36,634 nucleotides of DNA, from NCBI GenBank assembly GCA_003136255.1, contig PLDT01000254.1, positions 1 to 36,634 on the forward strand, read 5' to 3'. A program made the position numbers and the translations under genes. The DNA is from Palsa-504 sp003136255. Its GTDB lineage: Bacteria > Actinomycetota > Actinomycetes > Streptosporangiales > Streptosporangiaceae. A model generated the notes under the pieces. The model saw only the letters and a list, made by a program, of their open reading frames with translations. It did no database searches and was not told the origin of the DNA. Numbering within the stretch: the stretch's first letter is position 1; each line of letters begins with the position of its first letter. Below, piece after piece: positions 22,988 through 30,476 of the stretch.

Positions 22988-23712
22988 CAGGACACCACGT
23001 CCATTTCGCCCATCATCCAGCCGAGAGTCTGCATGGGGCCGCCGTTGCCGTCGAGGTAGCCGCCGCCGCAGGGGACCAGGCACTGCCAGCGGAACACCCC
23101 GCCTTGGCTGGGGGACATGAAGCTGAACGTCTCCTGGGCGTACGGGTTGCCGCTCGTGGTGCACGGCGAGGAACTGCACAGGTTGTTCGCCGAGAGCTTG
23201 GCGTTCGGCGAGGCCACGGGCACGTAGATGCCCATGGCCGGGATGGCGAACGTGTGCCCGACGTTGCAGTCCGACCAGGCGTTGATGACCGACGTCGTGT
23301 CGTCGGTCACGTACTCCTTGCCATTCTGGTCGAACTGGGAGACGGTCACCGTGCCGCCCATCGTGCCCTGCACCTGGCTGAAGTAGTTGTTCCGCAGCGG
23401 TGTGCAGCCGTCGAAGCCGTAGATGGTGATGTTGACCTTGACGCCGGCCGGGATCGAGAACAACGTGGTGTGCACCCACTGCTTGCTCGCCGGATCCTGG
23501 GTGTAGTAGCTCACCCAGTCCGGCTTGGTGGCGCTGTCGTTCTGCGGGTCCTCCTGAAGGACCACGTTGACCTGGCCGTTGGAGGCGGCGTAATGAACGG
23601 TCGTGAGCTGGGTGGATGCCGCACCTATGTAGTAGAGGGCGGTAAATACCCCCAGGCCCACCACGACAAGGAAGGCCGCGGTCAAAGCTGCCGCCCGGGC
23701 CATCACGGACAC
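22987..23712 (-). CDS. Membrane-anchored cupredoxin-like protein, first gene of the oxidase operon
   Basis: About 241 residues, starting at GTG 23712 (GAGGTGG lies about nine bases ahead; ATG 23703 is the alternative). One N-terminal helix (AAALTAAFLVVVGLGVFTALYYIG) is followed by an exported domain of beta-strand character. Cupredoxin marks are NVGHTFAIPAMGIYVPV (His153) and, near the C-terminus, GVFRWQCLVPCGGGYLDGNGGPM with Cys211 and Cys215. In CuA proteins the loop is C-x3-C-x3-H-x2-M; here the His position is Tyr219, and Met residues follow. It may be a duplicated and altered subunit II domain, a single-copper protein, or a copper chaperone for the oxidase. Two further Cys (SSSPC and NLC) could form a disulfide. 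One-base overlap with subunit II shows a common operon. No named family recognised. Confidence 0.75.
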   Translation of the reverse strand: MSVMARAAALTAAFLVVVGLGVFTALYYIGAASTQLTTVHYAASNGQVNVVLQEDPQNDSATKPDWVSYYTQDPASKQWVHTTLFSIPAGVKVNITIYGFDGCTPLRNNYFSQVQGTMGGTVTVSQFDQNGKEYVTDDTTSVINAWSDCNVGHTFAIPAMGIYVPVASPNAKLSANNLCSSSPCTTSGNPYAQETFSFMSPSQGGVFRWQCLVPCGGGYLDGNGGPMQTLGWMMGEMDVVS

Positions 23713-23986
23713 AGGATCACCACCTCGCTTCTCAGCACGCACGGCCACGTCCCGCCGTGCAGCGAACAACGCTGCGCAGACCGGTACCTGTTGGGGTCGA
23801 TCATCGGATCGGCCGCCGGCCCAGGGCAACACCTAGCGTCGCGGATGACGAAATTGTCATGTCACCCAGCGGGTTCCAGATATACGGATTATGCCTCTGA
23901 ACAGGTACGATGACCGAAGCTCAGATGCGTAACGGTGGTACGTACGCGACACAATCGTTTGCGTCAGGATCGTCCGGGAGGAGCCG
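23713..23986. promoter_or_regulatory. Divergent promoter region of the oxidase operon, with inverted repeat at 23845-23860
   Basis: A 274-bp region between the oxidase operon (minus) and the 206-residue membrane protein gene (plus). It contains an inverted repeat ATGAC-N6-GTCAT at 23845-23860 and an AT-rich stretch around 23875-23905. The ten-mer CAATCGTTTG (23952-23961) recurs upstream of the next gene (24680-24689). A redox- or copper-responsive regulator could bind here, but no known box was recognised. Confidence 0.4.
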
Positions 23987-24607
23987 ATGACGGCCGGAAC
24001 GACCAGGGGCATCCCGACGCTACGCTCGGGCTGGCCGGTGCTGCGCACGCCCCGGTGGATGCTCGCCGGCGCGGTGGTGCTGGTGGCCGGGCTGACCCTC
24101 GCGGCGATCCCCCATCATCCGTCCACCTCCCAGCGCGTCACGGACCTGCGCGGAGTGGTGCGGGAGATGAACACCGACATCGAGTCGTGCGCCGGCGGGG
24201 TCAGCGAGTCGCTGACCGCGCTGCGGGCGATCCAGACCGGGACCAGCCACGACGTGACGACCGCGGTCAACATCGCCAGCACCGGTGCGGCGAACTGCTC
24301 GCCGGCCAACAGCATGCCGATGGACGACCTGGTGCAGTACCAGCCACCGGAATCGCTGGCCTCGTTCCAGCTGGCGCAGACCGTGAACGACCTCGTCACC
24401 TGGGGGTTCCCGGACGCCCAGCGAGTGCAGATCGACGTCGCCACGCTCTTGACGGCCAGCACGCCGGGGGCGGTCAAGGCCGCGACCACGGCCCTTCAGC
24501 ATGACCAGCAGGTGCTGAACGACGAGCGCGCCACCATCGACGCCATGATCGACGCGGCCAGCAAGTCGCTGTCCGCGGCCGTCGCGCCTCCCACCCTGCC
24601 CAGCTGA
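23987..24607 (+). CDS. Anchored extracytoplasmic protein of unknown function
   Basis: A 206-residue protein with a strong ribosome site (GGAGGAG, four bases before ATG). One helix (WMLAGAVVLVAGLTLAAIP, residues ~24-42) anchors an outside domain that is mostly helical: VTDLRGVVREMNTDIESCAGGVSESLTALRAIQ, two Cys (Cys68-region and NCSPANS) that could pair, and a helical C-terminus (AATTALQHDQQVLNDERATIDAMIDAASKSL). I do not recognise a family. It is divergent from the oxidase operon and lies upstream of an orphan response regulator, so a link with respiration or envelope signalling is possible but unsupported. Confidence 0.8.
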   Translation: MTAGTTRGIPTLRSGWPVLRTPRWMLAGAVVLVAGLTLAAIPHHPSTSQRVTDLRGVVREMNTDIESCAGGVSESLTALRAIQTGTSHDVTTAVNIASTGAANCSPANSMPMDDLVQYQPPESLASFQLAQTVNDLVTWGFPDAQRVQIDVATLLTASTPGAVKAATTALQHDQQVLNDERATIDAMIDAASKSLSAAVAPPTLPS

Positions 24608-24688
24608 CCCACGGATGATCGTCTGCGCACGTCAGCCGCTGTCACGATGGCCGTTCCGAAAGTTTTGAAGCACTAGTTGCAATCGTTT

Positions 24689-24707
24689 GTGACACAGACG
24701 TGTAACA
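24689..24707 (+). promoter_or_regulatory. Direct repeat GTGACA-N7-GTAACA upstream of the orphan response regulator
   Basis: Two related hexamers, GTGACA (24689-24694) and GTAACA (24702-24707), lie 13 bp apart, about 165 bp before the regulator start. Direct repeats of this kind are typical binding sites for OmpR-family dimers, so autoregulation is possible. The region 24608-24873 otherwise shows no gene. Confidence 0.35.
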
Positions 24708-24873
24708 GATGCGGCCGGACCGTTGGTGACCCTTGACCGGCGGCAGCCGAGACGAGAGCATCGGCAGCACGTCACGAGAGGATCGACGGGTCCCAGGCTT
24801 ACCGTGAGCTGGTTGGTCCAGCTAGCCTGGCGGCGGGCGGGGAGCGGCAGATCTCCACGAGCGGCGAGAGGCG

Positions 24874-25611
24874 ATGACTTCGCAGGAAGCGGCTCAGGCC
24901 ACCTACGCGCACCCAGCGGACGCGATCCCGGCCAGGATTCTGGTGGCCGACGACGAGCCCGGGATCCGGGCCTTTATCGGGCGCGCCCTGGGTGCGGCGG
25001 GCTACGCGACCGACTTCGCGGCCACCGGGGCCGAGGCGCTGCGGCGGGCCCTGGGCAGCCACTACGACCTGATCATCCTGGATCTGGTGATGCCGGAGAT
25101 GACGGGCCAAGTGGTCCTCGAGCGGCTGCTGGCCTCGCATCCGGAGCAGGCCGTGCTCGTCCTGTCCTGCCTGGGTGACGTCGCCTCCAAGGTGGATTGC
25201 CTGGAGCGGGGCGCTCAGGATTACCTGACCAAGCCGTTCTCGCTGGCCGAACTGCTGGCCCGGGTCAGGGTCCGGGTCCGGGGGCGCGGCGGGACCGCGG
25301 AGAACGGGCACGACCGGGCCGCGGAGATCTTCCGGGCCGGCAGCCTGACCCTGGACGTGGGCCGCCTGGTCGCCGACATCGGATCCGGAGCGGTGCCGCT
25401 GACCAGGCTGGAGTTCCTGCTGCTGCGGGAGCTGGCCGAGCACGTCGGGCAGTCGGTGCCGAAGGGGCAGCTGCTTGCGAGCGTATGGGGCTACGATTTC
25501 GACCCCGGCTCCAACGTGGTGGACGTCTGCGTGCGGCGGCTGCGGTCCAAGCTGGGCTTCGGCCTGATCAAGACGGTACGCGGCGAGGGCTACCAGCTCG
25601 TGGGCCACTGA
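24874..25611 (+). CDS. Response regulator, OmpR/PhoB family, without a neighbouring kinase
   Basis: A 245-residue regulator. The receiver domain has the acidic pair in ILVADDEPG, phosphoacceptor Asp70 in LIILDLVMPEMTG, and the conserved Lys in DYLTKPFS. A stretch of repeated Val-Arg (LARVRVRVRGRGG) links to a winged-helix domain: LTRLEFLLLRELAEHVGQSVPKGQLLASVWGYDFDPGSNVVDVCVRRLRSKLG, ending RGEGYQLVGH. The position before the Lys (VLSCLGDVASKVDCLERGAQDYL) has Ser in the usual Thr/Ser place. No histidine kinase lies on either side, so it is an orphan in this window. A GAGAGGCG stretch precedes the ATG. Confidence 0.94.
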   Translation: MTSQEAAQATYAHPADAIPARILVADDEPGIRAFIGRALGAAGYATDFAATGAEALRRALGSHYDLIILDLVMPEMTGQVVLERLLASHPEQAVLVLSCLGDVASKVDCLERGAQDYLTKPFSLAELLARVRVRVRGRGGTAENGHDRAAEIFRAGSLTLDVGRLVADIGSGAVPLTRLEFLLLRELAEHVGQSVPKGQLLASVWGYDFDPGSNVVDVCVRRLRSKLGFGLIKTVRGEGYQLVGH

Positions 25612-25666
25612 CGCCGGCGGCGATGTCATACAGTGGCGGCCTTGGCAATCGATTCGCACGAAGGCC

Positions 25667-25714
25667 CTGACATGGGGCAACACTGACATGGAACAACACT
25701 GACATGGGACAGCA
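25667..25714 (+). repeat. Three 16-bp tandem repeats, each with an ATG, at the start of the TlpA-like gene
   Basis: CTGACATGGGGCAACA (25667), CTGACATGGAACAACA (25683) and CTGACATGGGACAGCA (25699) follow one another without spacing. Each carries an ATG. The first two ATGs (25672 and 25688) open four-codon frames (MGQH and MEQH) that stop at a TGA in the next repeat, one base before the following ATG. The third ATG (25704) is the start of the TlpA-like protein. The only Shine-Dalgarno-like sequence (GAAGG, 25660-25664) is placed for the first minicistron. Confidence 0.9.
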
Positions 25715-26297
25715 GACGTGGGCCGGCGCGGCCCGCGAGGTGTGGCGCACGGCGGTCCGGCACAAGATCGCCTCCGGGATCACCGCGCTCGCGGTGGTGG
25801 CGTCCCTGATCGCGATCACCTTGGCCGCCTCCGGTCCGGCCGGGCCGGCCACGGCAGGCGGGACGGCCCGGCCGACCGCCGACCCGGCGGCGCCGGCGTT
25901 CAGCCTGCCCGTCCTGGGTCATTCCGGGCAGAAGATCACGCTGGCCGACTACGCCGGGAAACCGCTCATCGTGAACTTCTTCGCGTCCTGGTGCCAGCCC
26001 TGCCAGCAGGAAACCCCGCTGCTGGCCAGGTTCTACCGCACCGAGCAGGCCAAGGTGGCGATCGTGGGGCTCGACGAGAACGACGTCCTGAGCAGCGCCA
26101 TGTCGTTCACCCGCAAGGAGGGCGTCGGCTACCCGGTGGGCTTCGATCCCGAGGTCACCGCGGCCTCGGCCTACGGGGTGGCGGCCCTGCCGCAGACCTT
26201 CTTCCTCGACGCCAGGCACCGCATCGTCGACCGCATCTTCGGCGCGGTCACCCAAGCCGACATCAAACGTGGCATCGCGCTGGCCACAGCCAGCTAG
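25704..26297 (+). CDS. TlpA/ResA-like membrane-anchored thioredoxin
   Basis: A 197-residue protein with a signal anchor (IASGITALAVVASLIAITLAAS, residues ~22-43) and an outside thioredoxin fold of the AhpC-TSA/redoxin type: APAFSLPVLGHSGQKITLADYAGKPLIVNFFASWCQPCQQETPLL, with the active pair in WCQPC near residue 100, and the cis-Pro in VAALPQTFFLD. Such proteins reduce disulfides for cytochrome c or CuA maturation, which would suit the oxidase operon upstream. The start at 25704 lies in the third of three 16-bp repeats and lacks its own ribosome site, so translation may depend on reinitiation after two four-codon minicistrons. Confidence 0.92.
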   Translation: MGQQTWAGAAREVWRTAVRHKIASGITALAVVASLIAITLAASGPAGPATAGGTARPTADPAAPAFSLPVLGHSGQKITLADYAGKPLIVNFFASWCQPCQQETPLLARFYRTEQAKVAIVGLDENDVLSSAMSFTRKEGVGYPVGFDPEVTAASAYGVAALPQTFFLDARHRIVDRIFGAVTQADIKRGIALATAS

Positions 26298-26304
26298 CGG
26301 CGTC

Positions 26305-26766
26305 CTAGGAAGCTGACGTCCGCGACCTCTTGGTCACCCCGGCCACTCCGGTCAGGCCGTAGACCAGGCCGCCGTGCCACAGCCCGCTCAGGACCCCGTC
26401 GATGACGCCGCCGCCGGTGACCACGGAGAGCACGAGCGCGACGGCCGCGCACGCGATTGCGGGCAGGAGGGCGAAGCGCCACGGATTGCTCCTGGCCCAG
26501 CGGATGGCGCGGCCTGACCGGGCCCGCCAGAGGGCGCCCGCCGCGGCCACCACGAAGAAGGCCACCGCGCCCATGGCCAGGGACCCGCTGAGGGAGCTCA
26601 GGCCGAGATGGAAGCCGCCGATGATATGCAGGCCGAGGTCACCGGCCGCGACCACCCCGCCGGTCACCGTCGCGGCCCCCCACGGCGCGCCGGACATGGC
26701 CGCCCCCGAGACTGACATCTCCTCGCGATGGGAAAGATCTGGTTCACTGTGAGTCGGTGCGGACAT
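26305..26766 (-). CDS. Small membrane protein of unknown function
   Basis: A 153-residue protein with three or four hydrophobic stretches (VTGGVVAAGDLGLHIIGGF, SLAMGAVAFFVVAAAGALW, FALLPAIACAAVALVLSVV, VIDGVLSGLWHGGLVYGLTGV). A His-rich or motif signature is not seen, and no family is recognised. The start could be ATG 26766 or the internal ATG 26718. It converges with the TlpA-like gene (7 bp between stops). Its high hydrophobicity makes it more credible than the antisense frames common in this GC-rich DNA. Confidence 0.6.
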   Translation of the reverse strand: MSAPTHSEPDLSHREEMSVSGAAMSGAPWGAATVTGGVVAAGDLGLHIIGGFHLGLSSLSGSLAMGAVAFFVVAAAGALWRARSGRAIRWARSNPWRFALLPAIACAAVALVLSVVTGGGVIDGVLSGLWHGGLVYGLTGVAGVTKRSRTSAS

Positions 26767-26940
26767 TGAGACCCCTGCCCTTCGAGCACCTTGCGATAAT
26801 CACGTCATATCGCGTCTTTGCCGCAGACTACCACGGCCTCGCAAATGATCAACGCGCGCCGCGCGGGATCGGGACGAATCGGAAGCAATCCGTCAGGTCG
26901 CACTCAGGGACGTACCCTGGTCTGGTCGAGGGCGAGGAAG

Positions 26941-28272
26941 ATGCGCGAGAACGAGAGCGACGCGTGGTACGACAGCAACCGAGACGAACCCGGGTACGGG
27001 AGTTACGCGGCCGGCGGGTGGGATCCGGATCCGCCGCGGCGGGGGCGGGGACGCCGGCATCTGCTGGTGTATCTCACGGTGGCGGCGGTGGCGGCCGGGA
27101 TCGGGGCGGGGCTGACCGTGGCCTTCGACGGCCAGGCGCCCAGCCCGTCGGCGAGTTCGGCCGACGGCATCCCGTCGGTGCATGACAACCAGGCGAGCAG
27201 CGGGCATGGACTGAACCAGGCGGCGGTCGAGCGGAAGGTCGAGCCGGGCCTGGTGGACATCACCTCCACGATCAAGTACGCCAGCGAGACGGCCGAAGGC
27301 ACCGGGATGATCCTGTCCCGTTCGGGTCTGGTGCTGACCAACAACCACGTGATCGACGGGGCCACCGAGGTCAAGGTGACGCTGGTCGACCACCCGAACC
27401 AGAGCTACGTGGCCCGGGTGGTCGGCTACGACAGCGTCCAGGACGTCGCGCTGCTCCAGATCATCGGCGCCTCGGGGCTGGCCACGGTCACCTTCGCCAA
27501 CTCAGCGCAGGTCAAGGTGGGCACCGCGGTCCTCGCGCTGGGCGACGCCCAGGGGCACGGCGGCGTGAAACCGGCCGCCGGTGACATCAGCGCGCTGAAC
27601 CGCTCGATCCAGGCCAGCGACGAAGGCTCGGGCACGGTCGAGGACCTGAACCACATGCTGCAGACCAACGCCCCGATCCAGCAGGGCGACTCGGGCGGGG
27701 CGCTGGCCGACAACGCGGGGCAGGTGATCGGGATGATCACGGCGGCCAACACCCCGGCTGACGGGCAGCCGGGCGACACGATGGGCTTCGCCATCCCGAT
27801 CGACACGGCGCTGGACATCGCCCAGAAGATCGCGGGCAACCAATCCAGCTCCACGGTGTACATCGGCCTGCCCGGCTTCCTGGGCGTGCAGGTGGCGCAG
27901 AGCACCAGCGCGAACCCGGGGCAGCAGGCCGCGGCCGCCCGGCGATCCGGTGACGGCCAGGGCAGCAACGCCCGGGGCGGGCTGGCCTGCGTGACCGGCG
28001 CCCAGTGGGCAGGCGTGCCGGCCAGGATCGCGCCGACCGCGACCGGCGCGCTGATCCTGGGCGTCGTGTGCGGCACCGCGGCGCAGACCCAGGGCCTGAA
28101 GCCCGGGGACGTCATCGTCTCGGTCGACGGCCAGGCGGTCACCACGCCCGGCTCGCTGACCGCCATCACCGCCCAGTACCACCCGGGGCGCGTGGTGTCG
28201 GTCGGTTATCAGGCCCCCAACGGCTCACGGCATACGGTCCGGATCCTGCTCGGCGACGGCCCGGCCCGCTAA
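26941..28272 (+). CDS. HtrA/DegP-like membrane-anchored serine protease with PDZ domain
   Basis: A 443-residue envelope protease. An N-terminal cytoplasmic stretch rich in Asp/Arg is followed by one helix (HLLVYLTVAAVAAGIGAGLTVAF, ~41-63). The trypsin-like domain has His136 in LTNNHVIDG, Asp168 in SVQDVALLQI and Ser251 in QQGDSGGAL. A PDZ domain follows from about residue 330 (FLGVQVAQS ... GLKPGDVIVSVDGQAVTTPGSL), interrupted by an insert with Gln/Ala/Gly and two Cys (GLACVTG, GVVCGTA), which could form a disulfide. Such proteases clear or process misfolded envelope proteins. ATG 26941 is preferred over upstream starts, since the earlier sequence is unlike the family and GAGGAAG lies just before it. 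Its last 48 bp overlap the convergent dapE. Confidence 0.95.
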   Translation: MRENESDAWYDSNRDEPGYGSYAAGGWDPDPPRRGRGRRHLLVYLTVAAVAAGIGAGLTVAFDGQAPSPSASSADGIPSVHDNQASSGHGLNQAAVERKVEPGLVDITSTIKYASETAEGTGMILSRSGLVLTNNHVIDGATEVKVTLVDHPNQSYVARVVGYDSVQDVALLQIIGASGLATVTFANSAQVKVGTAVLALGDAQGHGGVKPAAGDISALNRSIQASDEGSGTVEDLNHMLQTNAPIQQGDSGGALADNAGQVIGMITAANTPADGQPGDTMGFAIPIDTALDIAQKIAGNQSSSTVYIGLPGFLGVQVAQSTSANPGQQAAAARRSGDGQGSNARGGLACVTGAQWAGVPARIAPTATGALILGVVCGTAAQTQGLKPGDVIVSVDGQAVTTPGSLTAITAQYHPGRVVSVGYQAPNGSRHTVRILLGDGPAR

Positions 28273-29334
28273 GGCCAGCCAGGCGCGCAGCCGGGCTTCG
28301 CAGTCGGCGATGGCCGGGGTCTGCACGTACTCCCCCGCGGTGTGGGCCAGCTCCGGCAGGCCCGGGCCGTAGTTCACGGCCGCGATGCCAAGCGCGGCGA
28401 ACCGGGCCACGTCGGTCCAGCCGAGCTTGGCCCGCGGCGGCCCGAGGCCGGTGCCGACCGTGCCCAGGAAGGCGGCGGCGGCGGGATGGCCCAGGCCGGG
28501 CCGGGCGCCGTCGATCACGTCGATCACCGTGACCGGCCAGGCCGCGAACAGCGACCGGACCACATCGGCCGCCTGCTGGCCGTCCAGGTCCGGCGCGAAC
28601 CGGTAGTTGACCGTCACCACGCACTCGTCGGGAACGACGTTCCCGGCCACGCCGCCGCGGATGGCCACGGCGTTCAGGCCCTCGTGGTAGCGCAGCCCGT
28701 CGACCTCCGGCTCCCGGGGGGTGTACGCGCGCAGCACGCGCAGGATGCCGTCGGCCTCGTGGATCGCGTTGCGGCCCATCCAGGACCGCGCGGTGTGGGC
28801 CCGCTTCCCGGCGGCGGTCACTTCGGCGCGCAGCGTGCCCTGGCAGCCGCCTTCGACCTGGCCCGCGGTCGGCTCCAGCAGCACGGCGAAGTCGCCGGCC
28901 AGCAGGTCCGGGGCGCTGCGGCTGAGCCGGAGCAGCCCGTTGCGCTCGGCCGCGACCTCCTCGCACTCGTAGAAGACGTAGGTGACGTCCCGGCTGGGCG
29001 CGGACAGTTGCGCGGCCAGCCGGAGCTGCACCGCGACCCCGGACTTCATGTCGGAGGTCCCGCAGCCGTACAGCCGGGCCCCGTCGGCGCGCGACGGCAG
29101 GTTGCCGGCCACCGGGACGGTGTCGATGTGCCCGGCCAGGATGACCCGTTCGGGTCGCCCGAGCTCGGTCCGGGCCACGATCGTGTGGCCGTCCCGGCTG
29201 ACGGTCAGGTGGGCCAGGGGCGCCAGCGCGCGCTCGATGGCGTCCGCGAGCGGTCCTTCCTCGCCGCTGACCGAGGGCACATCCACGAGCTGGGCGGTCA
29301 GCGCCGCCCCATCGATATCGAGGTCGAGATCCAC
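28225..29334 (-). CDS. dapE: Succinyl-diaminopimelate desuccinylase, M20 family
   Basis: A 369-residue cytoplasmic metallohydrolase that removes succinate from N-succinyl-LL-diaminopimelate in the lysine and peptidoglycan pathway. Metal-site motifs are LAGHIDTVP (His69), GCGTSDMKSG, YECEEVAAERNGL (catalytic Glu and metal Glu) and LLEPT. The dimerisation domain begins GTLRAEVTAAGKRAHTARSWMGRNAIH, and LGWTDVARFAALGIAAVNYGPG follows. This is the actinobacterial DapE type. The C-terminus overlaps the htrA end by 48 bp on the opposite strand. The neighbour upstream is a LysR regulator transcribed in the same direction (21 bp gap). A related M20 peptidase is the alternative. Confidence 0.9.
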   Translation of the reverse strand: MDLDLDIDGAALTAQLVDVPSVSGEEGPLADAIERALAPLAHLTVSRDGHTIVARTELGRPERVILAGHIDTVPVAGNLPSRADGARLYGCGTSDMKSGVAVQLRLAAQLSAPSRDVTYVFYECEEVAAERNGLLRLSRSAPDLLAGDFAVLLEPTAGQVEGGCQGTLRAEVTAAGKRAHTARSWMGRNAIHEADGILRVLRAYTPREPEVDGLRYHEGLNAVAIRGGVAGNVVPDECVVTVNYRFAPDLDGQQAADVVRSLFAAWPVTVIDVIDGARPGLGHPAAAAFLGTVGTGLGPPRAKLGWTDVARFAALGIAAVNYGPGLPELAHTAGEYVQTPAIADCEARLRAWLALAGRAVAEQDPDRMP

Positions 29335-29355
29335 CAGGCCAGCATAGGGACCGGC

Positions 29356-30306
29356 TCAGGCCGCCCCGAGCGGGCGCGCTCCCTGACCGGGCAGCGCCTT
29401 GGCCGCGGCGCGCAGCGCGGTCACGATCACCGCCACCGAGGGCCGGCGCACGCTGGCCGTGCGGGCCACCGCGTGCACGTCCCGGGCCAGGTCCAGGCCG
29501 TGCGGCAGGTCCCGGACCGCGACCCGGCGCTCGCCCGCGGCCACGGCCAGCCGGGGCAAGATGGCCAGGCCGATGCCGCGGGCCACCAGGCTCACGATCG
29601 TCGACATGCCCTCGAACTCCGACAGCACCGGGGGGGTCACGCCCACCGCGGCCAGCAGCCGGTCCACCGCCTGCCGGGACGGCTCGCCGGACGGCGCGGC
29701 CAGCCACGGCTCGTGGCGCAGCGCCCGCAGGTCCACGGCCGCACCGGGATCGGCCGCCCGGTGCGAGCGCGGCACGACCAGGACCAGCCGGTCGCGGTTC
29801 AGGTGGTAGCAGGTCAGGATCGAGCCGCCCGCCTCGATCTCATCGGCGAGCCGGCCGGTCCAGTCGTCCACGATGGCCACGTCCACCTCGCCGGAGCGCA
29901 CCTGGCGCAGCCCCTCGCGGGCCGGGGTCTGCCGCAGCACCAGGGTCAGCCGGGGATGGGTCCGCAGGCTGCGGGCCAGCGCGGGGGCGAAGGCGATCGC
30001 CGCGGACGGGAACGCGGTCGCCATCACCCGCCCGGCCGGCTCGGTGGCCCCCGCAGACAGGTCGGTCTCGGCCTCCTCGACCATGGCCAGGATGCGCTCG
30101 GCGTGCCCGGCCAGGCGCCGCCCCGCATCGGTCAGCTCGGCCCGGCGCGCGGTCCGGTCCAGCAGCGCGGTGCCCGCCTCCCGCTCGAGCGTGGCGAGCT
30201 GCTGGGACACCGCGGACGGCGTGTAGCCGAGCACCGCGGCGGTCTTCGCGATGCTGCCGCGCGCGGCGAATTCGGTCAGCAGGCGGAGCCTGTGCAGATC
30301 AAGCAT
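29356..30306 (-). CDS. LysR-family transcriptional regulator
   Basis: A 316-residue regulator. The N-terminal winged helix-turn-helix reads LHRLRLLTEFAARGSIAKTAAVLGYTPSAVSQQLATLEREAGTALLDRTARRAELTDAG, and the linker helix and effector domain (from ~90) include VRSGEVDVAIVDDW, LVLVVPRSHR and SLVARGIGLAILPRLAV. It is divergent from an aminotransferase gene at 30477 with 170 bp between, the usual arrangement in which the regulator controls its neighbour. A candidate binding site lies at 30334-30351. The effector is unknown, perhaps an amino acid or keto acid. Confidence 0.93.
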   Translation of the reverse strand: MLDLHRLRLLTEFAARGSIAKTAAVLGYTPSAVSQQLATLEREAGTALLDRTARRAELTDAGRRLAGHAERILAMVEEAETDLSAGATEPAGRVMATAFPSAAIAFAPALARSLRTHPRLTLVLRQTPAREGLRQVRSGEVDVAIVDDWTGRLADEIEAGGSILTCYHLNRDRLVLVVPRSHRAADPGAAVDLRALRHEPWLAAPSGEPSRQAVDRLLAAVGVTPPVLSEFEGMSTIVSLVARGIGLAILPRLAVAAGERRVAVRDLPHGLDLARDVHAVARTASVRRPSVAVIVTALRAAAKALPGQGARPLGAA

Positions 30307-30333
30307 AAGAGAATCTTAGGCTCACCGCCAGAC

Positions 30334-30351
30334 ATGAGCGCTTGCGCTTAT
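30334..30351. promoter_or_regulatory. Inverted repeat between lysR gene and aminotransferase gene
   Basis: ATGAGCGCTTGCGCTTAT contains AGCGC-TT-GCGCT with matching outer AT pairs, 28 bp ahead of the LysR start. Its dyad form and its place in the divergent spacer make it a candidate LysR site; the classic T-N11-A pattern is not clear. Confidence 0.45.
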
Positions 30352-30476
30352 GGTGTGGAAAGCCCAGACTGTGAAAAGCACAGACTTGAGCTGGTGTGCA
30401 GGGTTGTCACGGGAAAGTGACGACTGCCTCTTTTCGCCGCCGTCCGCCCATCCCGCAGCTAGGAGTGCCAGTTTCC

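Noticed and set aside
28342..30420. Plus-strand open frame of 692 codons opposite dapE and lysR
   Set aside because: It spans two clear genes on the other strand and codes for His/Gln/Arg-rich sequence without any motif.
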